A stretch of DNA of 64,000 bases from Erythrobacter sp. ANT-B3C2. Lineage in GTDB: Bacteria; Pseudomonadota; Alphaproteobacteria; Sphingomonadales; Sphingomonadaceae. The first letter of the stretch is position 1; the number at the start of each line of letters is the position of its first letter. The position numbers and the translations under genes are program-made. Below the pieces are notes generated by a model that saw only the letters and a program-made list of their open reading frames with translations, was not told where the DNA came from and ran no database searches. Positions 11,326 through 19,689 of the stretch are shown here, in pieces. The stretch spans positions 62,001-126,000 of the forward strand of contig LXQI01000007.1 in the NCBI GenBank assembly GCA_001683845.1, written 5' to 3'.

Positions 11326-13134
11326 TTAGCGGAGTGGCACACCCGCCTTTGCAAAGGCAGCCTTCGCATTCACGAGCTTCGTGCGCCCTTCCTGGTCGGC
11401 GGTCGACACCAGCAGATCGCGAAGCTCCACGGCAGTCAAGGACGGCTTCATCGCCACCAGTTTCGCCGCAATGCCTGCCACTTGAGGGCTTGCCATGGAC
11501 GTGCCCGACAGCGCCCTGCGCTGCCCTCCTGGAAAGAAGCTCTCCACGTTCACGCCGTTGGCATACACCGCCACCGTTCCTCCGATGGAGGTGAAGAGGG
11601 CTTCGCGTCCGGCCCGGTCGACTGCCCCGACGGTCAGCAAATTGGGAGCGGTCAGCCCAGCGGGAATGTAATCTGAAAAGGTGGAGTCGTTCGCCTCGTT
11701 GCCCGCTCCCGCAACAAACAAAATGTTTGGTGCCGCCTTGATTGCGGCATCCAACGCGGTTTTCTCGATCAAGTAGAGCTCCTGGGCAAGCTTCTTGCGA
11801 GCCTCGGCTTCGGAGTGTCCGCCTTGCAACTGCAGCATGCCATCATACGCCGCAGGGCTCACCCGCCAGCTCATGTTGACGACGCGCACGCCATCGCGCT
11901 TCATCTGCTCCACGATCTCCCGGTAGAACTTCGCTCGTCCCTCCGCTCCCGCTCGATCGAGCCTGAAATCCTCTAGCCGGAACGGCCAGTAATTGGCGAT
12001 CGCCTGCACCCGGGCGAAAGGGTTGCCTTCGGTGGCAATGCCGGCGACGTGGGTGCCGTGGATGTAGTTGCCGATGAAGCCGAGGAAGTCGGCGACCTCC
12101 TTTGCCTGCTCCGGTTTCAATCCACGCATGTACGATTGGAAGGCGGTTGCCTCGGCAGTCTGTTGCCCCGCCTGAAGGTCCATCGAGCCCTTTACGAGGT
12201 CCATCAGCCGTTGAGTATCGTTCTGGTACGGGCCGGCGGCGCGAAGGAGCGGAGCCTCTGTGATCGTGCCGTCCCACGAGACTGCAACGCCGGGGTTGGC
12301 CGCGGCGTTGAACAGGCTCATGTCGACGCCCGAATCCCAAATGGTGACCGTTACGGCCTCGCCGGGCATTGCGGTTGTCAGGAAGACGTCGCGCTCCGTC
12401 CAAATATCGATGTCAGGCGCGGCCGCAGCCTGCTGGGCGATGATCGTCCCGATTGCAGCATCCATCGCCGCAGCGACGGGCAGGACGCATTGCAAGGCCA
12501 TTCGGGACGCGACGATGCTGCTGGCTGTACCCATATCGACCTTGTTGCCGTTCTTGGCCACGACGGGGTCGAGCTGCTGCTTAAACGCGCCGACGATGAG
12601 GCCGGGATTTGCAGTCGAGAAGCTCGCACGGGTCTGATTCATCCAGCTATCGACCTGGGCCCAGGGGAGGGTGCCGAGCCGCGCCGGAACAAGCGCGTTC
12701 ACTGTGGCTTCGGGGTCGTTTGAGGCGCAGCTTTCTGCTATTATCTCACTGACAAGCCCCGCAGTCAGTTTTCGATCCTCGCGCTGCTGGATCGAGCGCA
12801 GCTCAGCCGCCGTCGCCTTGACCGTGGCAACGTCACGTTTGAGCGCCGCAACGGTAATTTTTCGCCCCAGCAGCCCCTCCCGCGTCGACAGGTCGGCTAT
12901 GTCATAGGCGGCAAGCGTCTTAGCATCGTCGCGCAGTATTTGATCGGCCAAGGAGAGTATTGGCTCGATGGGCCCCTCGAGTAAGACCGAGGGCGCTGCG
13001 GGCAATTGGTAGCTGTAGACCGGAAGCTGTTCTGCGCGCGTCACCAACGTCTTTTCCTGCGTTGCCGCCGCGCCTCCTGCAGGCGCGAGAGCGAAGACGA
13101 GTACCAGTGCCGACATTGTCTTTGTTATCTTCAT
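11326..13134 (-). CDS. S8 family subtilisin-like serine peptidase, secreted
   Basis: Signal-like N-terminus; 'IWDSGVD', 'HGTHVAGIA', 'ALSGTSMASPQVAGIAA' catalytic triad motifs. Confidence 0.88.
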   Translation of the reverse strand: MKITKTMSALVLVFALAPAGGAAATQEKTLVTRAEQLPVYSYQLPAAPSVLLEGPIEPILSLADQILRDDAKTLAAYDIADLSTREGLLGRKITVAALKRDVATVKATAAELRSIQQREDRKLTAGLVSEIIAESCASNDPEATVNALVPARLGTLPWAQVDSWMNQTRASFSTANPGLIVGAFKQQLDPVVAKNGNKVDMGTASSIVASRMALQCVLPVAAAMDAAIGTIIAQQAAAAPDIDIWTERDVFLTTAMPGEAVTVTIWDSGVDMSLFNAAANPGVAVSWDGTITEAPLLRAAGPYQNDTQRLMDLVKGSMDLQAGQQTAEATAFQSYMRGLKPEQAKEVADFLGFIGNYIHGTHVAGIATEGNPFARVQAIANYWPFRLEDFRLDRAGAEGRAKFYREIVEQMKRDGVRVVNMSWRVSPAAYDGMLQLQGGHSEAEARKKLAQELYLIEKTALDAAIKAAPNILFVAGAGNEANDSTFSDYIPAGLTAPNLLTVGAVDRAGREALFTSIGGTVAVYANGVNVESFFPGGQRRALSGTSMASPQVAGIAAKLVAMKPSLTAVELRDLLVSTADQEGRTKLVNAKAAFAKAGVPLR

Positions 13135-13234
13135 ATGTTTGTCCCTTCTAAGACTGAGCTTGGAATTTCGGGTGACACGACCACATGCGACGGAGATCAG
13201 GGATCAACTATTTATCGTTCGATTGAAAGGCTTG

Positions 13235-13897
13235 TCACTTATCGTTTGCAGGAACCATTAGCCCGCGCCTTGCGGCCACCCAGAAGATCGCGAGCAACTG
13301 GAGCAGCGCCATCCCGGAGACAAACGCCAGCGGCTCTATCCAGTTAGTGAAGCCGAGGTGCGCCAAGCAGGCCCAGCCTCCGAAGACGAGAAAGCCTCCC
13401 TGCAACGCGAGTGCAGATGCTTCCAGGCTGACCTGGCGCGACAGTTCGTCCACCCGGCGAGTGGTCAGCCGCGTCAGAGCGGTCAGCCCAATCAGGCAAA
13501 TACCCACTACGACCGCAGCTACCTCTGGGCTGAACGGCCCGGTCCTGTCGGCAGCCGAAATCGCCGCCAGAACCAGGAACAGCAGCCCGATCAGTACACA
13601 TGCAGCGGAGCTGAGCCCAAGGACGAGGCGCTGATCGCGCAAATCATCGGCATCCTCGACATTAAGATAGCGGGCCCCCGTACGTGGCGCGAACGCACCG
13701 AAGCCAACCATCAAGCCTAGCAGCGCATAGATCATGCCAGTGACAAGCGCGATCATTTGCGACGGATCCGCGAAATCGTGACCACCGCGGTCCAACGCAA
13801 ACAAGACTGCCCCCATGGACGCGCCCCCGACCGCTGCGCCGGAAAGCGTCTGCACGGATAATTTCTTCCAGTTCAGTTGAGCGACGTTGCCAGTCAT
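13235..13897 (-). CDS. multi-pass membrane protein of unknown function paired with XRE regulator
   Basis: Several hydrophobic segments; ATG overlaps the stop of the upstream XRE gene. Confidence 0.65.
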   Translation of the reverse strand: MTGNVAQLNWKKLSVQTLSGAAVGGASMGAVLFALDRGGHDFADPSQMIALVTGMIYALLGLMVGFGAFAPRTGARYLNVEDADDLRDQRLVLGLSSAACVLIGLLFLVLAAISAADRTGPFSPEVAAVVVGICLIGLTALTRLTTRRVDELSRQVSLEASALALQGGFLVFGGWACLAHLGFTNWIEPLAFVSGMALLQLLAIFWVAARRGLMVPANDK

Positions 13898-14106
13898 CGA
13901 GAATGCTCCGGATGCCAATGGTCGAGGAACAGTTGGTCCACCGGCTCAGCGAAGAGTTTCGCCAGCCGCAGGGCCAGTGGGAGGCTCGGATCATATTTGT
14001 CGGTCTCGACAGCATTGATCGTCTGGCGCGAGACGCCAAGGCGCCGGGCGAGCTCACCCTGGCTCCACCCTTGCGCTTCGCGAAAAGACCTGATCCGGTT
14101 CTCCAT
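13894..14106 (-). CDS. small XRE-family HTH transcriptional regulator
   Basis: 'REAQGWSQGELARRLGVSRQTINAVETDKYDPSLPLALRLAKLF'. Confidence 0.9.
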   Translation of the reverse strand: MENRIRSFREAQGWSQGELARRLGVSRQTINAVETDKYDPSLPLALRLAKLFAEPVDQLFLDHWHPEHSR

Positions 14107-14117
14107 CAGCTGGATAT

Positions 14118-14154
14118 CTGTAAAGAGCTCTTGTCTGTCAAGACCTCTTTACAG
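14118..14154. promoter_or_regulatory. operator-like inverted repeat upstream of the XRE gene
   Basis: CTGTAAAGAGCTCTTG-tctgt-CAAGACCTCTTTACAG, 15/16 pairing arms, ending ~12 bp before the start codon. Confidence 0.75.
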
Positions 14155-14470
14155 GCTGGCAGTCCCGTGGCCCACCAAGCCACAGACCGACCCAGCCATG
14201 CGAGGGGCGGCAGCTATTGTCGGGGACACGGCAAAGTGGAGCGGGCTAGGGTAGCAAGGCGCGGGCGTGAGGCGCTCCACATCTTCTAGAGTTCTTTGGA
14301 GAACAGCGCCGCTTAATGTCCACGCGAGCGTGGACGGGACAGCGCGCGACCAATGAGGCGTCGCGCCCATAGGATCCTGATGATCACGAGCTAGTCAATT
14401 CTACCGCTCGCTGCGGCCAGACCTCAAGTGGACGCCCAACCGACCGTTCGCAATATCGGCGTTCAAGCTT

Positions 14471-15574
14471 TTACAAAAGCAAGAGCGAGAAACCGAGCGC
14501 GGCGACGAAGCTGGCGAGCGTTGCCGTCAGTGTGGGAACGGTGGCGCGCCAGCCCATCTGCATCAGCAGGTCCATCCGGCTGCGCATCGCAGTTGCGGTG
14601 ACCGCCAGCAGCAGCAGGCCCTTTGACACGGTCAACGCACCATCCGAAAGGTTGCGCGGAAGCGGCGCGAGCGAATTGACCGTGACGATCACAAGAAACG
14701 CGATGATGAACCATGGCGGCACGAGACGCCGGAACCACGGGCGGCCTACACCCGATCCGCTGCCTCCGATGGCCAAAGCCACAAGTGCCACCAGCGGGGC
14801 GAGCAGGGCCACCCGCGAGAGCTTGACTACCGTGGCGTAGGACCCGGCGGGATCGGAAAACGCGTAGGCACCCCCGATCGCCTGCGCGACATCGTGGATA
14901 GACGCGCCGATCAGGAAACCGGCCTGCCGGTCGTCGAGGCCGAGCACGGCGGCGAGCAGCGGATAAAGGGACATTGCCAGCGCGCTCGCGAGTGATACGC
15001 CGACCAACGTTAACGCGAATTGCGCCTGGCTCATCCGATCCTTGCCGATCACCCCATAGAGCGCGAGCGCGGCGCTCGCCCCGCAGATCGCCGTAGCTCC
15101 GCCCGCGAGCACGCCGGCATATTGAGTCTGCCCGGCTAGGCGCGCGCCGGCGAGACCGGCGGCGAAGGTGAGCGCCATCACGACGAGCAACGCGGCAAAG
15201 GGTGCCGGGCCGAGTGAGCTGATCTGGCCGATGGTTACCTGCAAGCCAAGCAGCACAATGCCCATCCGCAGGAAACTACGCGCGGCAAAGTCGAGCCCGC
15301 GGTGGGTGCTCGGCTCGCGCGCGACGAAATTCAGCGACAGGCCGACCAGCAGGCCCAGGAGAATGATCGGAAATCCGTAATGCTCAGACAGCCAAGCGGC
15401 GGCTGCTGCGGCCACGCCGCAAGCGACCAGTCCCGGCCAGAGGGTGTTTTCGGTTGGTTGGGCGAGGACCTCCTTCGCCTCTTGCTCGGCAAGGTAGAGT
15501 TCGCCGAACAGATCGCCTCCATTAGGAACAGCATCCCAGTCGATCGGGCGGTCGCGGTTGTCCGACGGTGTCAT
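14471..15574 (-). CDS. YeiH/PSE-family putative sulfate (sulfite) exporter
   Basis: 'LWPGLVACGVAAAAAAWLSEHYGFPIILLGLLVGLSLNF', 'GFLIGASIHDVAQAIGGAYAFSDPAG'. Confidence 0.85.
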   Translation of the reverse strand: MTPSDNRDRPIDWDAVPNGGDLFGELYLAEQEAKEVLAQPTENTLWPGLVACGVAAAAAAWLSEHYGFPIILLGLLVGLSLNFVAREPSTHRGLDFAARSFLRMGIVLLGLQVTIGQISSLGPAPFAALLVVMALTFAAGLAGARLAGQTQYAGVLAGGATAICGASAALALYGVIGKDRMSQAQFALTLVGVSLASALAMSLYPLLAAVLGLDDRQAGFLIGASIHDVAQAIGGAYAFSDPAGSYATVVKLSRVALLAPLVALVALAIGGSGSGVGRPWFRRLVPPWFIIAFLVIVTVNSLAPLPRNLSDGALTVSKGLLLLAVTATAMRSRMDLLMQMGWRATVPTLTATLASFVAALGFSLLLL

Positions 15575-15649
15575 ATGGATCTTCCTTTACGCCTCCGAGC
15601 CGCTATCGTGCAAGCTGCGCCGCGTACGTGGGCGAGTGGGGAGAGAGCG

Positions 15650-16927
15650 ATGGCGACCGAAGGACGGGTGGACGCGACGCAAGAAGCGCCGGAGGATCCG
15701 GGGCTGGTTCGAACCCGCCGGCTCCTTATCGCGTTGCTCTTTTTCGGCACGATCATCAACTACGTCGATCGGCAGGTGCTCTCGCTGCTTAAGCCGACGA
15801 TTTCGGCCGAGTACGGTTGGGGCGACGCCGAATTTGCCCACTTTGCTGCGGCCAGCCAGCTCGCCGCCGCGGGCGCGCTGCTGTTCGTGGGGTGGATTAT
15901 TGATCGTTTCGGGGTTCGTCTCGCCTACGGTGCGGCGGTCGCGCTCTGGTCGGTAGCCGGCATGGCGCACGCGGTTGCCGCAACCGTGACCCAGTTCGTC
16001 AGCGCGCGCGTAGCTCTGATCGCCTTCGAGTCGGTGAACACGCCGGCCGTCGTAAAGGCGGCAGCCGAATACTTGCCGATCCAGCAGCGCACGATCGGCC
16101 TGGGGATCATCAACACCGCCCCCAATATCGGCAACATCCTGGCGCCACTGACCGTGGTGCCGTTTGCGATGGTCTTCGGATGGAAAGCGGCGTTCATCGT
16201 TACCGGCCTGCTCGGCTTTGTGTGGCTGGCATTTTGGATCGCAGGAACCGCGAAGCTGCGTCCACTACCGCGGGCCAGGGCGGCCGAGAAAGGCACACCC
16301 GCGCGCTCATCCTACAGCGAGGCTTTCGCCGATCGCAAGACGTGGGCGATCGCGGGCGCCAAAGCGATTACCGACATGTTTTGGTGGTTCTTCACCTTCT
16401 GGCTTCCCGACTTGTTCAACAAAGTGTTCAATCTCTCGCAGACCGAGCTTGTCGGCCCGACCGCATTGGCATTTTCGCTTGCCGCGCTCGGCGCGCTGTT
16501 TGCCGGCAAACTTTTTGGGGTGCTTCTGGGAACCGGGAGGACAGTCAATTCAGCGCGCAAGACCGGGATGCTGCTGTTCGCCTGCGTGATCGTGCCAATC
16601 CCGCTTGCGTTGTCGGTGGAGAGCGCATGGACCGCAGCTGCGATCATCGGCCTTGGGCTGTTCGCGCACCAGGGCTTCTCGACCAATATCTTCGGCTTTG
16701 CGGCTGATGCGGTCCCTGCGCGGCGCGTCGCGACGGTCATGGCGATCGGTGCGATCGCGGGCAACATCGCCGGCTTCGGTATTCAGGAGGTCACCGGGGT
16801 GCTTCTCTCATCCGGCGTTGGCTACGCACCGCTGTTCTGGGCCGCCGCAGGGGCCTACCTGCTGGCGTTGGCCTGGATCCACTTACTGGTGCCCCGGATC
16901 GTGGCCGAAGACGAAAGGATGGGCTGA
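15650..16927 (+). CDS. MFS transporter, anion:cation symporter/ExuT-like
   Basis: 'LLFFGTIINYVDRQVLSLLKPTISAEYGW', 'AEYLPIQQRTIGLGIINTAPNIGNILAPL'; start chosen at 15650. Confidence 0.85.
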   Translation: MATEGRVDATQEAPEDPGLVRTRRLLIALLFFGTIINYVDRQVLSLLKPTISAEYGWGDAEFAHFAAASQLAAAGALLFVGWIIDRFGVRLAYGAAVALWSVAGMAHAVAATVTQFVSARVALIAFESVNTPAVVKAAAEYLPIQQRTIGLGIINTAPNIGNILAPLTVVPFAMVFGWKAAFIVTGLLGFVWLAFWIAGTAKLRPLPRARAAEKGTPARSSYSEAFADRKTWAIAGAKAITDMFWWFFTFWLPDLFNKVFNLSQTELVGPTALAFSLAALGALFAGKLFGVLLGTGRTVNSARKTGMLLFACVIVPIPLALSVESAWTAAAIIGLGLFAHQGFSTNIFGFAADAVPARRVATVMAIGAIAGNIAGFGIQEVTGVLLSSGVGYAPLFWAAAGAYLLALAWIHLLVPRIVAEDERMG

Positions 16928-17157
16928 TCCCTCGGACAGGTTCGCGCCTACTTGCTTGCGGACTAAGGCAAAGCAACACGATCTTCGCTAGTTATGGTGC
17001 GATTTTGGGGTGCGGATGTCACCCGCGCCGGGTAACGGCAGAGCCGCGACGGGCTGCAGGCAGGCGCTACCGGCGAGGCGCAGGCGAGCGGGTTGCCTGA
17101 CTCTATCGCGAGCGAATGGGAGGAAGCCGCCGACATTGCATGATCGTGATCAAGAAA

Positions 17158-17180
17158 GGGCCCGGCTTTTAGCCGGGCCC
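17158..17180 (-). terminator. rho-independent terminator downstream of TonB-dependent receptor
   Basis: GGGCCCGGCT-TTT-AGCCGGGCCC perfect 10-bp stem; on the minus strand followed by TTTCTT. Confidence 0.8.
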
Positions 17181-17207
17181 TATCGTGTGCCGCTTGGGCG
17201 ATAATGG

Positions 17208-19541
17208 TCAGTTGATCTGAGCGCGCAGGCTAATCCCAAAGTAGCGATCCGCATCGCGCGCGATCTGCAAGCGCTGGCCTGCGCTAATATTGAGCAGCGC
17301 GTAGCTCTCGTCGGCTATGTTTCGCGCGTGGAACGTTAAGCGATAGCGGTCTTCGGCGTCCGAAAAGCCGAGTGAGGCGTTCCAGATCCCGTAGGGGTCG
17401 ATCAGGCCCTGTTCGCCAAGGTCCGAGAACTGCTTGCTGGCGTGGCGGTAGTCGGTGTCCAAATACGTCCTGAAGCGACCGAGATCGGCCTCGTAGCTGC
17501 CGCCCAATGTGTAGACGAACTTTGGCGCCAGCGGCAGCTGCGTGCCGTCGCGCGCGTCAGGCGCATTGGTCAGCGGATTGGGGTTGAACCGCTTGACCCG
17601 TGCATCGGCGGACGCAGCGCTCGCGCGCAAGGTCAGTCCTTCGACCGGAACCACCAGCAGATCGGCTTCGAAGCCATCGGACTTCACTGTGCCCGCGTTG
17701 GTGAGGTTGGTCACGACGGCGCCGTTCAGCGTCACGAAGTTGTTGGCCTGGAAGCCGTCATATTCGACGGTGAAAGCCGCGACGTTGAGCTGCACACGGT
17801 TGTCGAGAAACTGCGTCTTGGCGCCGATCTCGAACGCGTCAGAAGTTTCCTCATCGATGGGGATCGCGTTGACGGGGGCGGTGTGGTTGAAGAAGACGTT
17901 GAAAGCGGGCCCCTTATATCCGCGCGTGTAGCTGCCGTAGAGCATGACGTCGTCGAGCGGCGTAAGCTGCAACACAGCCTTGCCCGAGAGGTTGCCGTTG
18001 TTGCTGCTGCCCCGCGAGGTATTGGTGCCGTTGCCGCCCGAAGCGAGCGTCCCGCCCGCCGGGTTGGCCGAGATACCGGGGCCGGTAGCCGGCGCGCCGT
18101 TCGTCGCGTTCACGCCCGGCGCGCGGGTGTGAATGAACGACAGATCGTCCCAAGTATAGCGCAACCCGCCCGTTACGGCGATCAGATCGCTCAGACGATA
18201 AGTGGCCTGCCCGAACACCGCATAGTTCGATGAACTGACATCGCTTTGGGAGGTTGCGGTCGGGAACAGCGTGCTGACCGTATCGGCGATGTTGCACGGG
18301 CGCCCACCGGAGGGGGCAACCGGAAGCGTCGAGCTCGCGCACGTGATATCGCGGCGGGTGAAAACCTGCGAATTGTCCGAATGCCAGAGTAAGCCGCCGA
18401 CCTGGTAGAAGAACGGAAGGGCAGGATCCGACGCGATCCGTGCCTCCAGCGAGATTTGCCGCGTTTCGACCAGGCCGTTGTCGTGCAGCTCGGCGGTGCC
18501 GACGAGCGCGCGCGGAAGAAAGTCGCCTTCGCGCAGCTCACGGTTTCTCCAGTCGCGATAGCCGTAGATCACGCTGAGCGTGTGGGAATCGGTCAGGTCA
18601 AAGTCGGCGTTGGCGGTCAGGCTCCACTGCGTATCCCTGGTCTGGGTGACGAGGTTGTGGTTCACAAAGCGTTGGTTGAGCCCTTGAGCGACGCCACCTG
18701 GAAGGCCCAGTTCGGCGTCAAGCACCGCGCCGCGGCTGACTGTGGTCACGTCGGCGCAGCAGTCGTCGTCGGCGCGGAAGTAGTCGGCGATGAACCGCAG
18801 TCGGGCGATCGCCCCATCGTAGTCGACGATGCCGCGGGCGCCGTAATGCTCGTAGCCGTTCACGTTGTTGCGTTCGCCACCGAAGACATTGGTGATGTTG
18901 CCGTCGTAAGACCCGTAGAAGCCGGTTACGCGTGCGGTGAGGTCCATGCCGATCGGTCCGGAGAGCGCGCCACGGAACCGATATTCGTCGCCTTCGAACC
19001 ACTCGGCGCGAGCCTCAGCCTCAAAGCTGTCGCTGCCGCCCTTGGAGATGATGTTGACGAGACCCGCGCTTGCGTTCTTACCGAACAGCGTGCCCTGAGG
19101 CCCGCGCAGCACCTCGAGCCGCTCGATGTCGACCAGGTCCATGAAGGCCTGCCCCGAGCGGCTTAGTACGATGCCGTCGACGACGGTGGACACGCTCGGC
19201 TCGGCGGCGATCGAGAAGGTGATGGTTCCCACTCCGCGCATCACAATCGCACTATTGGCGCTCGTGGTGCCCTTGCGGAAGGTGACCGAGGGAACGAGCT
19301 GGCTCAGTCCCTCGAGGCTCGTTGTGCCCGCCGCCTCGAGCCGCTCGGACGTGAGCGCGGTGATCGAGATCGGCACGTCCTGGACGTTTTCCGCGACCCT
19401 CTGCGCGGTGACGATGATCTCCTGAATGCCCGCCTCGTTGGCTGGCTCGGCGCTGACATCCTGCGCCGCTGCGGGTGTGGCCAGAATTGTAGCGAGCCCG
19501 GCGAACGTCAGCGCGCTCGTGGCGCGAAGCATGCAATTCAT
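17208..19541 (-). CDS. TonB-dependent receptor
   Basis: TonB-box-like 'IQEIIVTAQR', plug 'VDIERLEVLRGPQGTLFGKNASAGLVNIISK', C-terminal beta-strand ending in F..SLRAQIN. Confidence 0.92.
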   Translation of the reverse strand: MNCMLRATSALTFAGLATILATPAAAQDVSAEPANEAGIQEIIVTAQRVAENVQDVPISITALTSERLEAAGTTSLEGLSQLVPSVTFRKGTTSANSAIVMRGVGTITFSIAAEPSVSTVVDGIVLSRSGQAFMDLVDIERLEVLRGPQGTLFGKNASAGLVNIISKGGSDSFEAEARAEWFEGDEYRFRGALSGPIGMDLTARVTGFYGSYDGNITNVFGGERNNVNGYEHYGARGIVDYDGAIARLRFIADYFRADDDCCADVTTVSRGAVLDAELGLPGGVAQGLNQRFVNHNLVTQTRDTQWSLTANADFDLTDSHTLSVIYGYRDWRNRELREGDFLPRALVGTAELHDNGLVETRQISLEARIASDPALPFFYQVGGLLWHSDNSQVFTRRDITCASSTLPVAPSGGRPCNIADTVSTLFPTATSQSDVSSSNYAVFGQATYRLSDLIAVTGGLRYTWDDLSFIHTRAPGVNATNGAPATGPGISANPAGGTLASGGNGTNTSRGSSNNGNLSGKAVLQLTPLDDVMLYGSYTRGYKGPAFNVFFNHTAPVNAIPIDEETSDAFEIGAKTQFLDNRVQLNVAAFTVEYDGFQANNFVTLNGAVVTNLTNAGTVKSDGFEADLLVVPVEGLTLRASAASADARVKRFNPNPLTNAPDARDGTQLPLAPKFVYTLGGSYEADLGRFRTYLDTDYRHASKQFSDLGEQGLIDPYGIWNASLGFSDAEDRYRLTFHARNIADESYALLNISAGQRLQIARDADRYFGISLRAQIN

Positions 19542-19651
19542 GGAAACCCTCCCTGAAATTCGCTCGGCAAAACAGTACCTTGCGAAGCTTAAGATCGGCG
19601 GGTTTTGTCACCCGCTCGCTTGGTCCATTGATTTGCGTAAAACGACACGAT

Positions 19652-19668
19652 ATGTCAAGCGGTGTCAT
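19652..19668. promoter_or_regulatory. candidate LacI-family operator in the TBDR/GH31 divergent intergenic region
   Basis: ATGTCAAGCGGTGTCAT imperfect palindrome, overlapping GACAcgataTGTC at 19644-19656. Confidence 0.4.
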
Positions 19669-19689
19669 ACTTCTAGGACAGGCCGCATT

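Noticed and set aside
11326-13134. Subtilisin-like protease as a defence or lanthipeptide-processing system
   Set aside because: No precursor peptide, modifying enzyme or defence partner nearby; treated as a lone secreted peptidase.
15302-15649. N-terminal extension of the MFS ORF
   Set aside because: Overlaps the YeiH gene antisense; membrane-protein homology begins after ATG 15650.
19426-19689. N-terminal extension of the GH31 ORF
   Set aside because: Antisense to the TBDR start and through the divergent promoter; family-like sequence begins at ATG 19690.
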